DNA from: Calliphora vicina
Taxonomy: Eukaryota > Arthropoda > Insecta > Diptera > Calliphoridae
DNA length: 64,000 bases
NCBI RefSeq assembly: GCF_958450345.1
Contig: NC_088783.1
Coordinates: forward strand, 23,563,701-23,627,700
Direction of reading: 5' to 3'
The notes under the pieces are model-generated. The model did no database searches, was not told the origin of the DNA, and saw only the letters and a program-made list of their open reading frames with translations. Shown here one piece after another: positions 41,895-52,789 of the stretch (the stretch's first letter is position 1; the number at the start of each line of letters is the position of its first letter). The translations under genes and the position numbers were made by a program.

Positions 41895-43634
41895 ATGTTG
41901 AATATGGTTGGTAAAAAATATTTTATGATTAAAAATGCATTTGATAGCATGCAATGCCTCTTTTGTCATAAAACATTTAAAACAATGAGGGAAAATGTTT
42001 TAAAAAGGCATTTTGATACCTTTCATAGTAGAACTATGAAAAAAATTAATGAAAATGAAAAACAAATTGTTTTTCAAGAAAAAAAACAAAATATGTTAAA
42101 GAAAATTGAAGAATGGTTGGCAGATGAAGAAATTAATGATAAGACTGAAAATAAAAAACTAAAGCGGAATATATCTAGCCTTATAAGTTTAAATATAATT
42201 AGACAAGGTAGACCGTTCACTGATGGCGTATTTATTAAAAATATAATACTGCACGTTATGCAAAAATTAAATTATAATGTTAGAATTATAGAAAATCTTC
42301 CCTTGTCTCGTGACACTGTTGCCCGTCGTAGCCTTCAATTAGGAGCATACGTAGAGTCTGTCATCAAAGAAATGCTAAACAACTGTAAATTTTTTTCTTT
42401 TTCATTAGATGAAAGCACTGACATCAACGATCTTTGTCAGCTCGTTATTTGTATTCGTTGCGTAGATAAAAATTATAATGTCTTCGAAACAATGTTTTCA
42501 CTCGAAACCTTTCGCTCAAACGTAACAGGCAAATTATTATTCGATGTTGTTAATGAAAAACTTTTAACTGTTGTAGACTCCAAAAAATTAGCTGGCGTGT
42601 GTACGGATGGCGCAAACGTCATGTGTGGAAAATATGAAGGTCTGATAGGTCAAATGAAAAGCCATGGTCTTAAATTTAATAGTTTCCATTGCATTATTCA
42701 TCAGGTAGCGCTAACATCGAAATTTTTAACAGATCACCCTGCCATGAAAATTGCCGAGCGAATAATTAATAAAATTCGTGGCGGCCATCATTCACTTACG
42801 CATAGAAAGTTTGTAAGTTTTTTAAAGAATAGCGGCGCTGTTCATAATGATCTGAAAATGTTTACAGAAGTAAGATGGCTAAGCCGCGGTGAGTGTCTAA
42901 ACAGGCTCTTTAATCTAAGGAATGAAGTGATGGAGTTTTTAGAAATAGAAAAAATGGAAGAATGTGAGTTTCTAAAAGATAGAAAATTTATTTTAGATCT
43001 CGCATTTTTAGCAGATATTACTGGCCTTTTAAATAAATTAAATTTAGAACTTCAAGGAAAAGAAAAAAGGCTAAATGATTTATACAAAACACTTCTCAAC
43101 TTTAAAACTAAATTATTTTTAATAGGGCCTGAAATTCAGATGGAAGATTTTTCAAATTTTCCAAAAACTTCAATAGTTTATGTCAAAGAAAATTATGTGA
43201 AAATAGATGAGTATATTTCAATTATTGATGAATTTTTTTTTAAAATGCATGATCGATTTAAAGATTTTGAAATTGTACAGCCATTGCTGGATATTTTCGA
43301 AAACCCTTTTAAGTGCGATATTTTGAAATACGAGTTTGAGGTTCAAGCTGAATTAATAATACTTCGAAGTGAAATGAAAAGTCCAATCGAAATGGAAGCC
43401 TTAAAGTTTTGGAAAAGCTTAGATGACTCGGAATATCCTCAGTTAAAAAAAATTTCTTACAAATGTTTGTCATTTTTTCCATCCACTTATCTGTGCGAAA
43501 AAATTTTTTCTGACCTTAAATTTCTTTGCTCAAAACAACGCAACAAAATAAATTCGGCTCACTTGAAAAGTATTATGCTCATACGTAATTGCAACAATAG
43601 CATTAAAATAGAAAATTCTATCGAAGAGCATTGA
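41895..43634 (+). CDS. hAT-family transposase, ZBED5/GTF2IRD2-like, 579 aa
   Basis: The protein would cut and paste the hAT element in the nucleus. Residues 21-44 form a BED-like zinc finger (C21-x2-C24, then H39-x4-H44). The RNase-H-like core follows: SLDESTD with D172, CTDGANVMCGK with D238, an HCIIH motif at 265-269 and EVRWLSRGECLNRL with W328. The C-terminal dimerisation region has CEKIFSDLKF, whose E535 is in the position of the hAT catalytic Glu. Length and motif order match the vertebrate-insect group that includes ZBED5, FAM200 and GTF2IRD2 C-termini. There are no internal stops. Starts at Met4 or Met11 are also possible. Whether it is a live transposase or a domesticated host gene cannot be decided from one copy, but the flanking TSD favours a transposon gene. 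Confidence 0.92.
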   Translation: MLNMVGKKYFMIKNAFDSMQCLFCHKTFKTMRENVLKRHFDTFHSRTMKKINENEKQIVFQEKKQNMLKKIEEWLADEEINDKTENKKLKRNISSLISLNIIRQGRPFTDGVFIKNIILHVMQKLNYNVRIIENLPLSRDTVARRSLQLGAYVESVIKEMLNNCKFFSFSLDESTDINDLCQLVICIRCVDKNYNVFETMFSLETFRSNVTGKLLFDVVNEKLLTVVDSKKLAGVCTDGANVMCGKYEGLIGQMKSHGLKFNSFHCIIHQVALTSKFLTDHPAMKIAERIINKIRGGHHSLTHRKFVSFLKNSGAVHNDLKMFTEVRWLSRGECLNRLFNLRNEVMEFLEIEKMEECEFLKDRKFILDLAFLADITGLLNKLNLELQGKEKRLNDLYKTLLNFKTKLFLIGPEIQMEDFSNFPKTSIVYVKENYVKIDEYISIIDEFFFKMHDRFKDFEIVQPLLDIFENPFKCDILKYEFEVQAELIILRSEMKSPIEMEALKFWKSLDDSEYPQLKKISYKCLSFFPSTYLCEKIFSDLKFLCSKQRNKINSAHLKSIMLIRNCNNSIKIENSIEEH

Positions 43635-43650
43635 CCGTGACAATTATTAT

Positions 43651-44140
43651 ATTTCACTTCGAAGTATTATTAATTCTGCATGAACTTCGGACTCATATTT
43701 CAAAATATCGCACTTAAAAGAGTTTTCGAAAATATCCAGCAATGGCTGTACAATTTCAAAATCTTCTTCAATAATTGAAATAACTATACTCATCTATTTA
43801 TATTTGACATAAACTACTGAATTTTTTGGTAAATTTTAAAATCTATTAAAAATAATTTAGTTTTAAAGTTGAGAAGTTTTGTATAAAACATTTAAGCTTT
43901 TTTTCTTTTCATTGAAGTTCTATGTTTAATTTATTAAAAGGCCGGCAATATCTGCTAAAAATGTGAGATATAAAATAAATGTTCTTTCTATCTTTTAGAA
44001 ACTCACATTCTTCCATTTTTTCTATTTCTAAAAACTCCATCACTTCATTCCCGTTTAGACACTCACCACGCTTAGCCATTTTACTTCTGTAAACATTTTC
44101 AGATCATTATGAACGGCGCCTCTATTCTTTTAAAAAACTG
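43651..44140 (-). pseudogene. Inverted partial copy of the hAT transposase gene
   Basis: Reversed, this segment matches 42816-43375 of the transposase gene (codons about 308-494) at high identity, but carries several small deletions and frameshifts and cannot be translated through. Matching anchors include the complement of ATAATACTTCGAAGTGAAAT at its left edge and of AGTTTTTTAAA at its right edge. The gap between the two copies is about 275 nt and includes the transposase stop codon. Transcription past the stop would give a hairpin RNA. Confidence 0.88.
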
Positions 44141-44438
44141 CTGTTATACCCAGCGGTAAAATTTAGACCCCTTTCACACTAGGCAATTTCTTCATTCTTT
44201 CTTCTCCTTAACCCGACATTACCTCTGGCATCAAAAAACACAAAAGACTTGCGCAACTAAATTGCCACAAAATTTAAAATCAAAATCTTACAAAAAAATA
44301 AAAATCAGAAAATAATAATTATATAATTCTTATTTATATAATTGTTGTTTCCTGATTTTTATTTATTTTTTGTCCGATTTCGATTTTAAATTTTGTGTCA
44401 GTAAATTTTACCGCTGAGTATACCAGCAGTTTTTTAAA
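44129..44438. repeat. Palindrome split by a small hAT-type MITE
   Basis: The 37-bp arms 44129-44165 and 44402-44438 pair with two mismatches. The inner 15 bases of each arm (CAGCGGTAAAATTTA and complement) look like the ends of a 266-bp MITE, 44151-44416. It is flanked by near-identical 8-mers GTTATACC and AGTATACC. Removing the MITE leaves TTAAAAAACTGCT and AGCAGTTTTTTAA facing each other, so it sits in the loop of a pre-existing palindrome at the edge of the inverted gene copy. Confidence 0.6.
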
Positions 44439-44515
44439 TTTTTTCTCCCAGTGCAATTGTGGTTTTGTATGTGTATTGGTGAGAGCATTTATTTTTGCGA
44501 ACCTCTGCTCTAAGG

Positions 44516-44818
44516 AGACCAAAAATGTAACTTGTGTTCGACTACCTCTAGAAAAATGCAAAAATTAGCAAATTGGAACCAAATTTATTAAAGAAATTTT
44601 TTTTTTTAATTAAAATTAAATAATTTAGCTAACAAGTGAGAGTTGAAATGTTTACAACCTCTAGTATGATATGTCACGCGACATTAGTAGTTGCGATTTA
44701 TTTTATAATTATTATTTTTCAATATATACGGCGTTTGAGCTGCTTTTAGGGCCTAATTGTCTAACTCCCGGCGCTAATTATAGTTTTATGTGGAAATTAA
44801 AACATGTCAAAAAAAAAT
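44516..44818. other. Unassigned flank of the hAT element
   Basis: AT-rich; no feature recognised beyond short frames. Confidence 0.35.
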
Positions 44819-45030
44819 ATACTTACGATCCCGAACGAGACACACTTTCAAAATCAAAATAAAATGCTTAGTGTGTGATTATTAAATCTGTTTTTAGTCA
44901 AAGCCAATAAGATTTGAATAAAAATTTGTACCAACTTTAGTAGAACAATCTCGGAGTATCAATAACTAACGATGATTTAGGTACCAGAACGTGACATTGG
45001 AACATGGACAAAATCGAATGAAAAATTTAC
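44819..45030 (+). repeat. Dispersed repeat, uninterrupted copy of 5396-6608
   Basis: The copy shares CTTACGATC, TCAAAATAAAATG, AGTCAAAGCCA and GATGATTTAGGTACC, then GGAACAT, with the flanks of the hAT-like element at 5553-6549. It shows the sequence before that insertion. Non-coding. Confidence 0.6.
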
Positions 45031-47327
45031 AATTAATCGAGCTTTGTTTGGCCTCTTTTAATTTTTTTTATGCTGGTAGAAAGATAACAATACAATAAAT
45101 ACTAAAGAGAAAATATCATTAAAAATATATTTTCAGTTAAATTTTCTCATGATAACAACTCAGATTAGCTAAAAATACATTTTACTATAAAAATTTAGAC
45201 TTTGTTGAATACAATATTAGAAAAATTCAATTGAATTAAATTTTTTATTTTTGGTCACGGTGGACCTTTCCGTGTAAATGCCCATATTTCAATCGAATAA
45301 TCTCAGAATATTGAAAAAATCTATTTTTAATGCAGTTTCATTTCAAAATTACTTTTGTTATATTTTCAGTCGTATATTCGAACAAAATATTCCTTGCAAT
45401 TTTAAATTTGCCCTGATTATCTCAAATACTCTTATGTATTAGAAGGATTATTTCAACCACACATACAAACAAATATACATTCAAATACACACAATTATAT
45501 TTTGAGTAAAATGATCAAGCATTATTCCTTTCTTGCTGTTGAAGATGGTTATTGAAGACTCTTCCCTCTTCCTCTGGCTGTTGTCAAGGCAAAAATCAAG
45601 TTTTGTTCCCCAAAAAAAAAGCACCTGTTTATATTTTCGGTAGTACTTGTTCAGGTTTATTGTACATATTAAAGAGAGTATGACACTTATATTTTACAGG
45701 CTGCTGTTTGTTGCCACTACTGCTACTATTGATCTTGCTACTTTTTCTGTTTCTCTGTGTAACATCTGTTATTGTAAAAGATCAGCTAAAGTTTGGCATT
45801 GCAATGTTTTTTTTTTTAAAGTTTCTTATGTTTTTGCCCTGATAAATGTAATTTCTGTTGTGGTATTATTTTCATAAGTTATCGGAACTAAATGTAAAAA
45901 TTATTTTTACATTTTTTAACTTGTATGTGCTTGTTACACATACAATTATCTTTACAAATATAACGGTATATTGATGTCTGATAACTGTTAAATTTATAAA
46001 AATACCAGCTTAATTTAAAAGCTAAAAAATTATATTGTATTTTATTACTTACCACAAATCATCAAGGAGACATTGCCATAATTTTTGTAAATATAGATAT
46101 ATTTTGTGGTTTTTTTAAACCATTTAAATAATTTTTAAAGAACGGCTTTGTAAGTTGTCTCTCACAAAGTTTTCTATAATTTGTAAGACACAAATTCTTT
46201 ATTTAAGCACTATTAATCGATATATTTATTAATTTGTGGTATTACGGTATTAACCTTAAAGTTGAAATGTTATTTTCATATGATCTAAAAGACAATTTTA
46301 AAGAAAGATTTGTATATGATCTGTATCATAATAATGCCCACCCGAAGTCCGACTATAAAGAGAAGGAGTGATCTTGATCTCCGAATTTGGTAAGTGCAGC
46401 TTAATTTTTTCAGCTAATATTTATATTATTCTTATTAACAACAGATAGACCAACTAAAAACGCATGAGACCACTAGCAATCCTCCATACGGGTGCCGTCT
46501 TTGCTTGCCATTAATCGAAATTCGATCGTGTAAGAACTTCAAAGAAAGGAAAACAAACCAAGGCGAATATCATTACAAGCTGTTGTACCTTTTGAGTTAT
46601 TCTAGGGTAGAAAATACTACATTTTCCAAAAAGGAAGTTCTTACATCGCTGCAATGTGGATAATTGCATGTGAAATTATGCATTCAAACAATTGCAAGCG
46701 AAAGTGGGATTTCATTTATAATATATTTAATGTTTAGTCTCCTGATTATAAAAACCATTATTCGGCGGAAAGAAATAGAGTTCCAAAGCCGAAAAAAAAA
46801 CATTATTTGGAAAATATATTTTGTAAAAACTATGGAATAAACTATTTTACAAAGGTTTAAAAGCTGTATCACCCTTTAAAAAATCTGAAAAAATTACTCA
46901 AACCTTTTGAGTGTAACACGAATTTATATTCCTTCTTAATTGCAAAAAATCTTTTTTTGTGAATGTGTATTAATTGCAACACGAATGCTGGAATCCCAAA
47001 CCCCGGTTATTTACCAGGGTGATTCCCTGATGATTCCCTTCAATGTAATACCCAGCTCAGAACAAATTCATGTTTCTAGATCAGTTACGTCCAGCTCATA
47101 TGCACAATGTGCGAGCTTTTACAAAAGAGCTTTTGTGCTTTCACACCGACAAGAGTACAGCAAGCAATCAGGCTGTTTATTTTACAAACAAACAACGATC
47201 ATTATTAGAGCTTTCAAAGCTGTTTAACACAGACCAAATTAGGCAGATTGTTCAAATTGTGAAAGACAGATGCCTGTTGACAGGAAAGGTTTCGCCCTTT
47301 CAGTTAAAAGCCGGGACTACCTAATGA
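45031..47327. other. AT-rich DNA, no recognised gene
   Basis: Frames at 45647-45877 and 46940-47324 are the longest. The second has near-normal composition (SLLELSKLFNTDQIRQIVQI) but matches no domain I recognise. A decayed coding fragment is possible. Confidence 0.4.
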
Positions 47328-47875
47328 CTTGGGGAGAAATCGGAAAAAAGTAATTTCGGTCTGCTCATTAAGCATTATTTTTTGTGAAACCAATCTGCAG
47401 CATCAATTTAAATGGAAAAAAGGGGTTTACTGAATTTCATAATGGGCGTAGAATCACGAAAGATACCTAATGTTCTGGACGCCCAGATGAGGTCTCTACA
47501 CCCGAAACAATTGAAAAAATCACGATTTGTTGTTGGCCGCGGAGATAGAATGTGCGAGAGGTTATGGAAGCCATATGCATCTCAATGGCTCAGTGGTTTC
47601 AATTTTAAATGATCACTTGGGTATGAGAATGCTTTCCGCAAGATGGCTGCTGCATTTGCTCAAAATCGGGTGCACAGAAGGATACACATATGTGCAGTTT
47701 CCATGGCGAGAGAGTTTTGACTCCTTACAAAAATACCAAAGTTTATGACCTCAACAAATTTTATTTTTTGGAATGGATACAAAGATTGGAGAAACGTTGG
47801 ACAAAGTGCATAGAGCTCAATGATGATGATTCAAAATAAATATTTAGTTTTATTTGAGGGTGTTTGACGTCAAAT
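47328..47875 (+). pseudogene. Mariner transposase pseudogene D
   Basis: Pieces in mariner order across frames: LLIKHYFL (N-terminal helix-turn-helix region, shared with 14012-14160), RPDEVSTPETIEKI, then HLGMRMLSARWLLHLL, and the C-terminal EWIQRLEKRWTKCIELN. The catalytic core between the last two blocks is deleted. Frameshifts and stops are frequent. It belongs to a different mariner group from elements A, B and C. Terminal repeats were not found. Confidence 0.8.
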
Positions 47876-47983
47876 AAATTTGTGCTAAAAAAAGTAGTTA
47901 CACTTTTTTGAGTATATATTTGCCATGAGTGAGATTTATTTCACCACTTACTGTGATTTTCGAAAGAGGACCTTATCTGCAAG

Positions 47984-48738
47984 TATAGACTGATTTTTAA
48001 AAATCCCGGGGATCGGGATTTGGTAAAGAATTCGGGATTTTCGGGAAATCTGAAATCCCGAAAAACATAAGAACGAAACGTACATAATTATGTCTTTACA
48101 ATTGAAAGTAAATTTTTTATTTAGCAATTAATTTTTATTAGACACTAAAAAGCATACTATTGCATCTATGGTTTGGTCTGCCTTTCTGGAACGAATTTTG
48201 TTTCCGACATATGCTGCTGCCGAAAAACATCTTTCATATTGGCAAAACAGTTTGCAAATACTTATAACAAATCTGCAAGTATTTTCTTTTGCAAGTTGCA
48301 AATCTACATTATAACTTGGTTTCGTTATTGTTATTTGGGTTTTTTACATTTATTAATAATATCTTTTAGCCTTTTCCTCATCTGAGATAAAATCAATTTC
48401 GTTTGAAGAGGATTTAAATTGAGTTTTGTTAGATAACTAACAAAAAAATGTGAAGAATTGATTTTCCAGAGCCCCACTCTAGGAAAAACAAAAATACCGC
48501 TTTCCTTTATTAACTATGTTGTAGCAGGACTTTGCTGAACTTTGCTGAACATCACTTTGTGATATTCGGGCATGTAGAATGTCAAAATACATTAAAAAGG
48601 CACACAAAAATGACAATTTTCCCTATTTATTTATGAAAAAACAGGATTTAGAAAATCCCGGGATTTAAAATTAAAAAATCCCGGGCTTCGGGGTTTAAGA
48701 AATCCCGAAAATCCCGGATTCTCCGTTTGTCATCTCTA
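47984..48738 (-). mobile_element. hAT remnant with 8-bp target duplication
   Basis: A perfect TCTGCAAG duplication lies at 47976-47983 and 48739-48746. Left end TATAGACTGA and complement of the right end TAGAGATGAC form short imperfect inverted repeats. Both ends are followed by many copies of AATCCCGGGATT-like words, which may be transposase-binding sites. The 755-bp interior keeps only the C-terminus of the transposase on the minus strand. Confidence 0.85.
48128..48250 (-). pseudogene. hAT transposase C-terminal end
   Basis: The minus strand reads YERCFSAAAYVGNKIRS, then RKADQTIDAIVCFLVSNKN and a stop at 48128. It is the dimerisation tail typical of hAT transposases (SERxFSAAG...R...L...FL..N). 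The upstream part of the gene has been deleted from the element. This family is distinct from the one at 41895-43634. Confidence 0.85.
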
Positions 48739-48746
48739 TCTGCAAG

Positions 48747-50736
48747 GCATGACCTATATAGCGATCGTCACAGAGTTTTCTTGTGTGATACAAATTATTT
48801 TTAAATAATTTTCGCCCGATTTTAAGAGATTTTCGAAAGTATGAGAGAGTCCTCATACGTATGGATACATATGGTATCATATAGTGTGATTTCAGTGTTT
48901 CAGTAGTTTATACTGATTTGTATATGGATTCTAATTTAAGATAATTCCAATGAGACTGGTGAATTCATGAACTAATTATTAACAAATTTCTATATAATTT
49001 TTCATTGAATCAAAGGAATTGCAAAATTGTGTTAAATTGCACCACATTAATAAATTAATTGCAATTTCTTAATACAAGTATGTAGTCTAATGTTTGAATG
49101 CACACTTCTTTATCTTATCAATTGCTATTTAATTGATATTTAAAAAAAAGTGTGCTCGTTTCTACTATTTAAGAGGCATGTGTTCCTTATCAAAATGCAT
49201 TTTTTGGTAAAAAATTATTTGGTTTGAGGCAAATGAACTCAAACCGAAAAAAAGTAACAATAGATTAGAAACAATATTAACTGGAGTGTGCAAAATGTTT
49301 AATAACACTTGTGTTGATTTAATGTCTAGAGGTGATAAATCTACATATACACATACATAGTACCTATAACAGTTTTCATTTTGTGCTAAAAAAAAAACAA
49401 AAACCTCATAAAATAATAATAAATAATTACACAGTTTTGTTTTTCTTCAACAAAAAAAAAAAACAATTGCAATCTTTCAGCACAATTTGTTTTGTGTTTA
49501 TTTATTTTTGAATTTTATTTTATTTGTTGCAATACCCCTATGGACAAAATCCTAGATAAGAGTCTGTATGTCAGTCTATCTGTCTATCAGTATGTAACCC
49601 AAATTTGACAAAAGCTTATCTTGGCTAAGAGCTACACAAATATAAAAGAACAAATTAAATAAATTAATATTAATAATAATAATAAAATGAAGAAACTGCA
49701 CAAACACTTTGTTGTCTAAAAACAATTTGTTATCAGCACAATAACAAATAAGTAACAGCAGAAATTGTGTCATATTAATTAAGTACTCTGTAATTGTTGG
49801 AAATACGTTTTTGAAAATTATTAAACAAAAACTGTGTGTGCTAAAAATACAATAGGCATTCAATATCTTTACCAATTGTTTATTTTAAGTTTATTAAAGA
49901 TTTTTATTAATTTTCAACTAGATAAGAAATAATTGTATCTGATGAATTGTTTTAGATTGGGCCTTTGTAATAATAATTATGATGAGTAATAAATATTTGT
50001 AGACGCAATTAGATTTTATATTTCAGTATTACGACTTACGAAAATTATTGACATTTTTTGATATTTGTTGTAGTTAGTCATTAACAATGTCTATATGTCT
50101 GTCCATCCGATAGTATGGACATGTTGTGATCAATAAGTACAGGCCGCAAATTAAAAGATAACTTAATATAATTTGGCACATGATTGGTCCAAGAACGAAG
50201 CCTATTAAATTATACCAGTCAACTCAAAATCACTTTATATCAAGATTGGCTACCGTTACAATTAAGCTGACGAAATAACTGAAATTACAGCTACCGCTAA
50301 AATACTGTTACCAATACAATCGTAAATACACTTACCTTTTAATGCCCTTACCGCTATTCTACAAAGAAATTTTAAATATAATAAAAATGTAAATTTTCAA
50401 ATTCCATAACAGAGTTTATTGAAATTTACATAATTTAAAATGTAACAGGACAATTCATCGAAATTTTTTAAAACTTAGTACACAAGTTCTATATGGTCAT
50501 ACAAAATTTGAAGATGTTCAAAAATCTGTTCGCTTTGGTTTGTCTAGTTATAATCACTATGGCGAAAATTGGGCAACATTTTCCTAGTTCCCATACAATG
50601 TCTCCTTCTGAAAATGACTTGAACATTTATAATTGTCTTATAGTAATTACTATCGTGATGAAATTGGACACAATTGCTAGCAACTTTTGTGAGGATCAGT
50701 CTATAATTGGCCCTACCCCCCATATAACCCCTAAAG
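48747..50736. other. AT-rich DNA with weak family 1 similarity
   Basis: The first 1.3 kb is AT-rich with poly-A runs and no gene. From about 50085 to 50735 scattered phrases resemble dispersed family 1 (GAACGAAGCCTATTAAATTA, TCCCATACAATGTCTCCTTC, CAGTCTATAATTGGCC), suggesting an old copy into which the next Tc1-like element inserted. Confidence 0.4.
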
Positions 50737-50740
50737 AGTG

Positions 50741-51790
50741 AGTCCTAAAAAACGTATACACACTATTCCAGCTAAAACTTATACTTGGTCCAACATATTA
50801 TAATTTTTTTAATCACATTAGCTTTTAAAAATATGTCAGATATTTTGTTTTCTAAATCAATAATTTTCAACTGTTATTTTGGTCAAAATGGTTACCGAAG
50901 AAGAAGTAAGTGAAAAATATTTAAAACTTTTCAAAAAATCTAATATGGACTTTCAAATAATTGCAAGAGATCTAACCTGGATCAGGAAGAAAAAAGGTCT
51001 AACAGATATAGGTAATGCAAAAGAAGTCGAACAACTCTTTCGAATAGCACCGAACACTTCTATCAGAAAAGCAGTTAATGCACTGATTGTTTTGTGAGCT
51101 AATGATGGATTGCAAAAACGAGCAACAAAATTAAGGTAAGATTTTATAAAAAAATACACCTGTATTTGATGGATGATTAAACTTATGTACTGGTAGACTT
51201 TTCACAACTTCCGGAACAAGATTTTCATGTGGTTGATGTAGGAGGTAATGTTAAAGAACAATATCGACAAAAAACTAACAAAATTCTTCTGCAAGTTTCT
51301 TGCGTGGCAAGTCATTTGCAGTTGAGATAAAAGAAGCCCATATTTTGTGACATCATGCATGATAAACACAGAAATATATATTACGGAGTGTCTACAAAAA
51401 CGGCTTTTAACTTTCTTAAGACCACATACTATGTAGAAAAGGTCATTGAGTGGTATTCAAACAATAGTGTCATTTTTGTACCACTGGAGGCAAACCCAAC
51501 TGTCCAGAACTTCGGCCTGTGGGAAGATATTGTGCTCTTGTAAAAAAAGAATTAAAGATCACAGGAAGGGTATCCCAGGACATGTCCGATTTAAAGCGTA
51601 AGTTGACCACTTCATCCAAAAAGATATCGAAAGCAACTATAAAATCTTTAATGGGAGGATTTCCGGAAAAAGTGGATAAAATTAAAAAATACCGAGTAAT
51701 ATGCCAACATTTTAATGTTTTATGAATTTGTACAATATTTGAATAAATTTACATATTTTTGAGAATTTTTTTATTTTACGGTTTAAGCTT
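50741..51790 (+). pseudogene. Tc1-like transposase pseudogene (family T), longest copy
   Basis: From the ATG at 50888: VTEEEVSEKYLKLFKKSNMD, then FQIIARDL, and a deletion of most of the helix-turn-helix. Next come APNTSIRKAVNA and, near 51165, MDD*TYVLVDFSQLPEQDF, where a TAA replaces the Glu of the DDE-type first motif. The second-Asp region is lost before VIEWYSNNSVIFVPLEANP. A frameshift later NCPELRPVGRYCALVKKEL has Gly where the family has Glu. The C-terminus LTTSSKKISKATIKSLMGGF is intact to 51725. It is non-functional. Confidence 0.82.
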
Positions 51791-51872
51791 CGAAAAGTAT
51801 ACATAGAGCGGAAACTAGAAAAAAACTTAAACAATAAAATTACTTAAAATAATCACACATAAGTACGAGTGT

Positions 51873-52576
51873 TGTTATACCCAATACCACCGTAGTGGGG
51901 AGGATATTATGCATTTGTGCAGATGTTTGTAACGCCCAAAAATATTAGTCTAACACCCACCTTAAAGTATAACCATCGACTTAGAATCACTTTCTGAGTC
52001 GTCCGTCCGTCTGGCTGGCTGTCCATGTAAACCTTATGCGCAGAGTACAGGTCGAAATTTTGATCAAATTTGGTACATATTATTTTTCGGCCAAAGGACC
52101 AAGCCTATTGAAACTGGCTGAAATCGGTCCATTATTTCACCTAGCCCCCATACAAATCTCCTTCCGAAATTGGACTTTATCGGTCATAAATGTTTAATTT
52201 ATAAATGTATCTCGACAAATTGCGCTCCAAATAAGTTTTATATATACAAAATTCATGTCACCAAATTTTGTTACGATCGGTCCATAATTAGTCATAGCTC
52301 CCATATAGACCCGCTTCCTAAAATCACTTTAACGTGCATAAATCGCTTAAAAATGTTGGTATACACACAAAATTCAACATAGTTAACTTTAATGTAGACA
52401 TAAATCACACGACTTAATTTCATGGTGATCGGTCCATAATTGGTCATAGCTCCCACTTCCGAAAATCACTCAAAAATATAAATTATTGAAATTTTGAAAG
52501 AAAAATGTTTTTGCTCTTTTACTTAGTGTAGGGTATTATATGGTCGGGCTTGACCGACCATACTTTCTTACTTGTT
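51873..52576 (-). repeat. Dispersed repeat family 1, longest copy
   Basis: About 704 bp, running from TATACCCAATACCACCGTAG to CCATACTTTCTTACTTGTT. Characteristic phrases: GTGCAGATGTTTGTAACGCC, TGGCTGAAATCGGTCCATTA and ACGATCGGTCCATAATTAGT, the last repeated with variation near 52425. A hairpin (TATGGTCGG...CCGACCATA) lies near 52540-52563. No coding capacity. Confidence 0.75.
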
Positions 52577-52789
52577 ATTGTTTTCACTTAGTTTTTTTCA
52601 CTAATACATTTTCACCACTTAGGTTTTTGACAACTGAGTTAGGTCTTTGACAGGAGAGTTTTCGATCTATATGTGTTTATCTGTGGGTTTTAGTTTTATT
52701 TAACTTAATACAAGTACAAGTTTTTTTTGGTTAACTCTTTGTATCAGAATAATATTTTATTGTCACATATTGATGTTGAGTACACAAGA

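Larger units (their letters stand above)
41717..44507 (+). mobile_element. hAT element with intact transposase and a self-complementary 3' half
   Basis: A perfect 8-bp duplication, CTCTAAGG, lies at 41709-41716 and 44508-44515. The left end begins CAGAAATGCGCA and the complement of the right end CAGAGGTTCGCA, imperfect short inverted repeats as expected for hAT. The 2,791-bp element holds one long uninterrupted transposase gene. Downstream lie an inverted, diverged copy of part of that gene (43651-44140), a palindrome and a small nested MITE. The intact frame and exact target duplication suggest a fairly recent insertion. Confidence 0.85.

Noticed and set aside
46940..47324. Overlapping 95- and 84-codon frames of near-normal composition
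   Set aside because: The text (LLELSKLFNTDQIRQIVQI) hints at decayed coding DNA, but I could not tie it to any family, so no gene is called.
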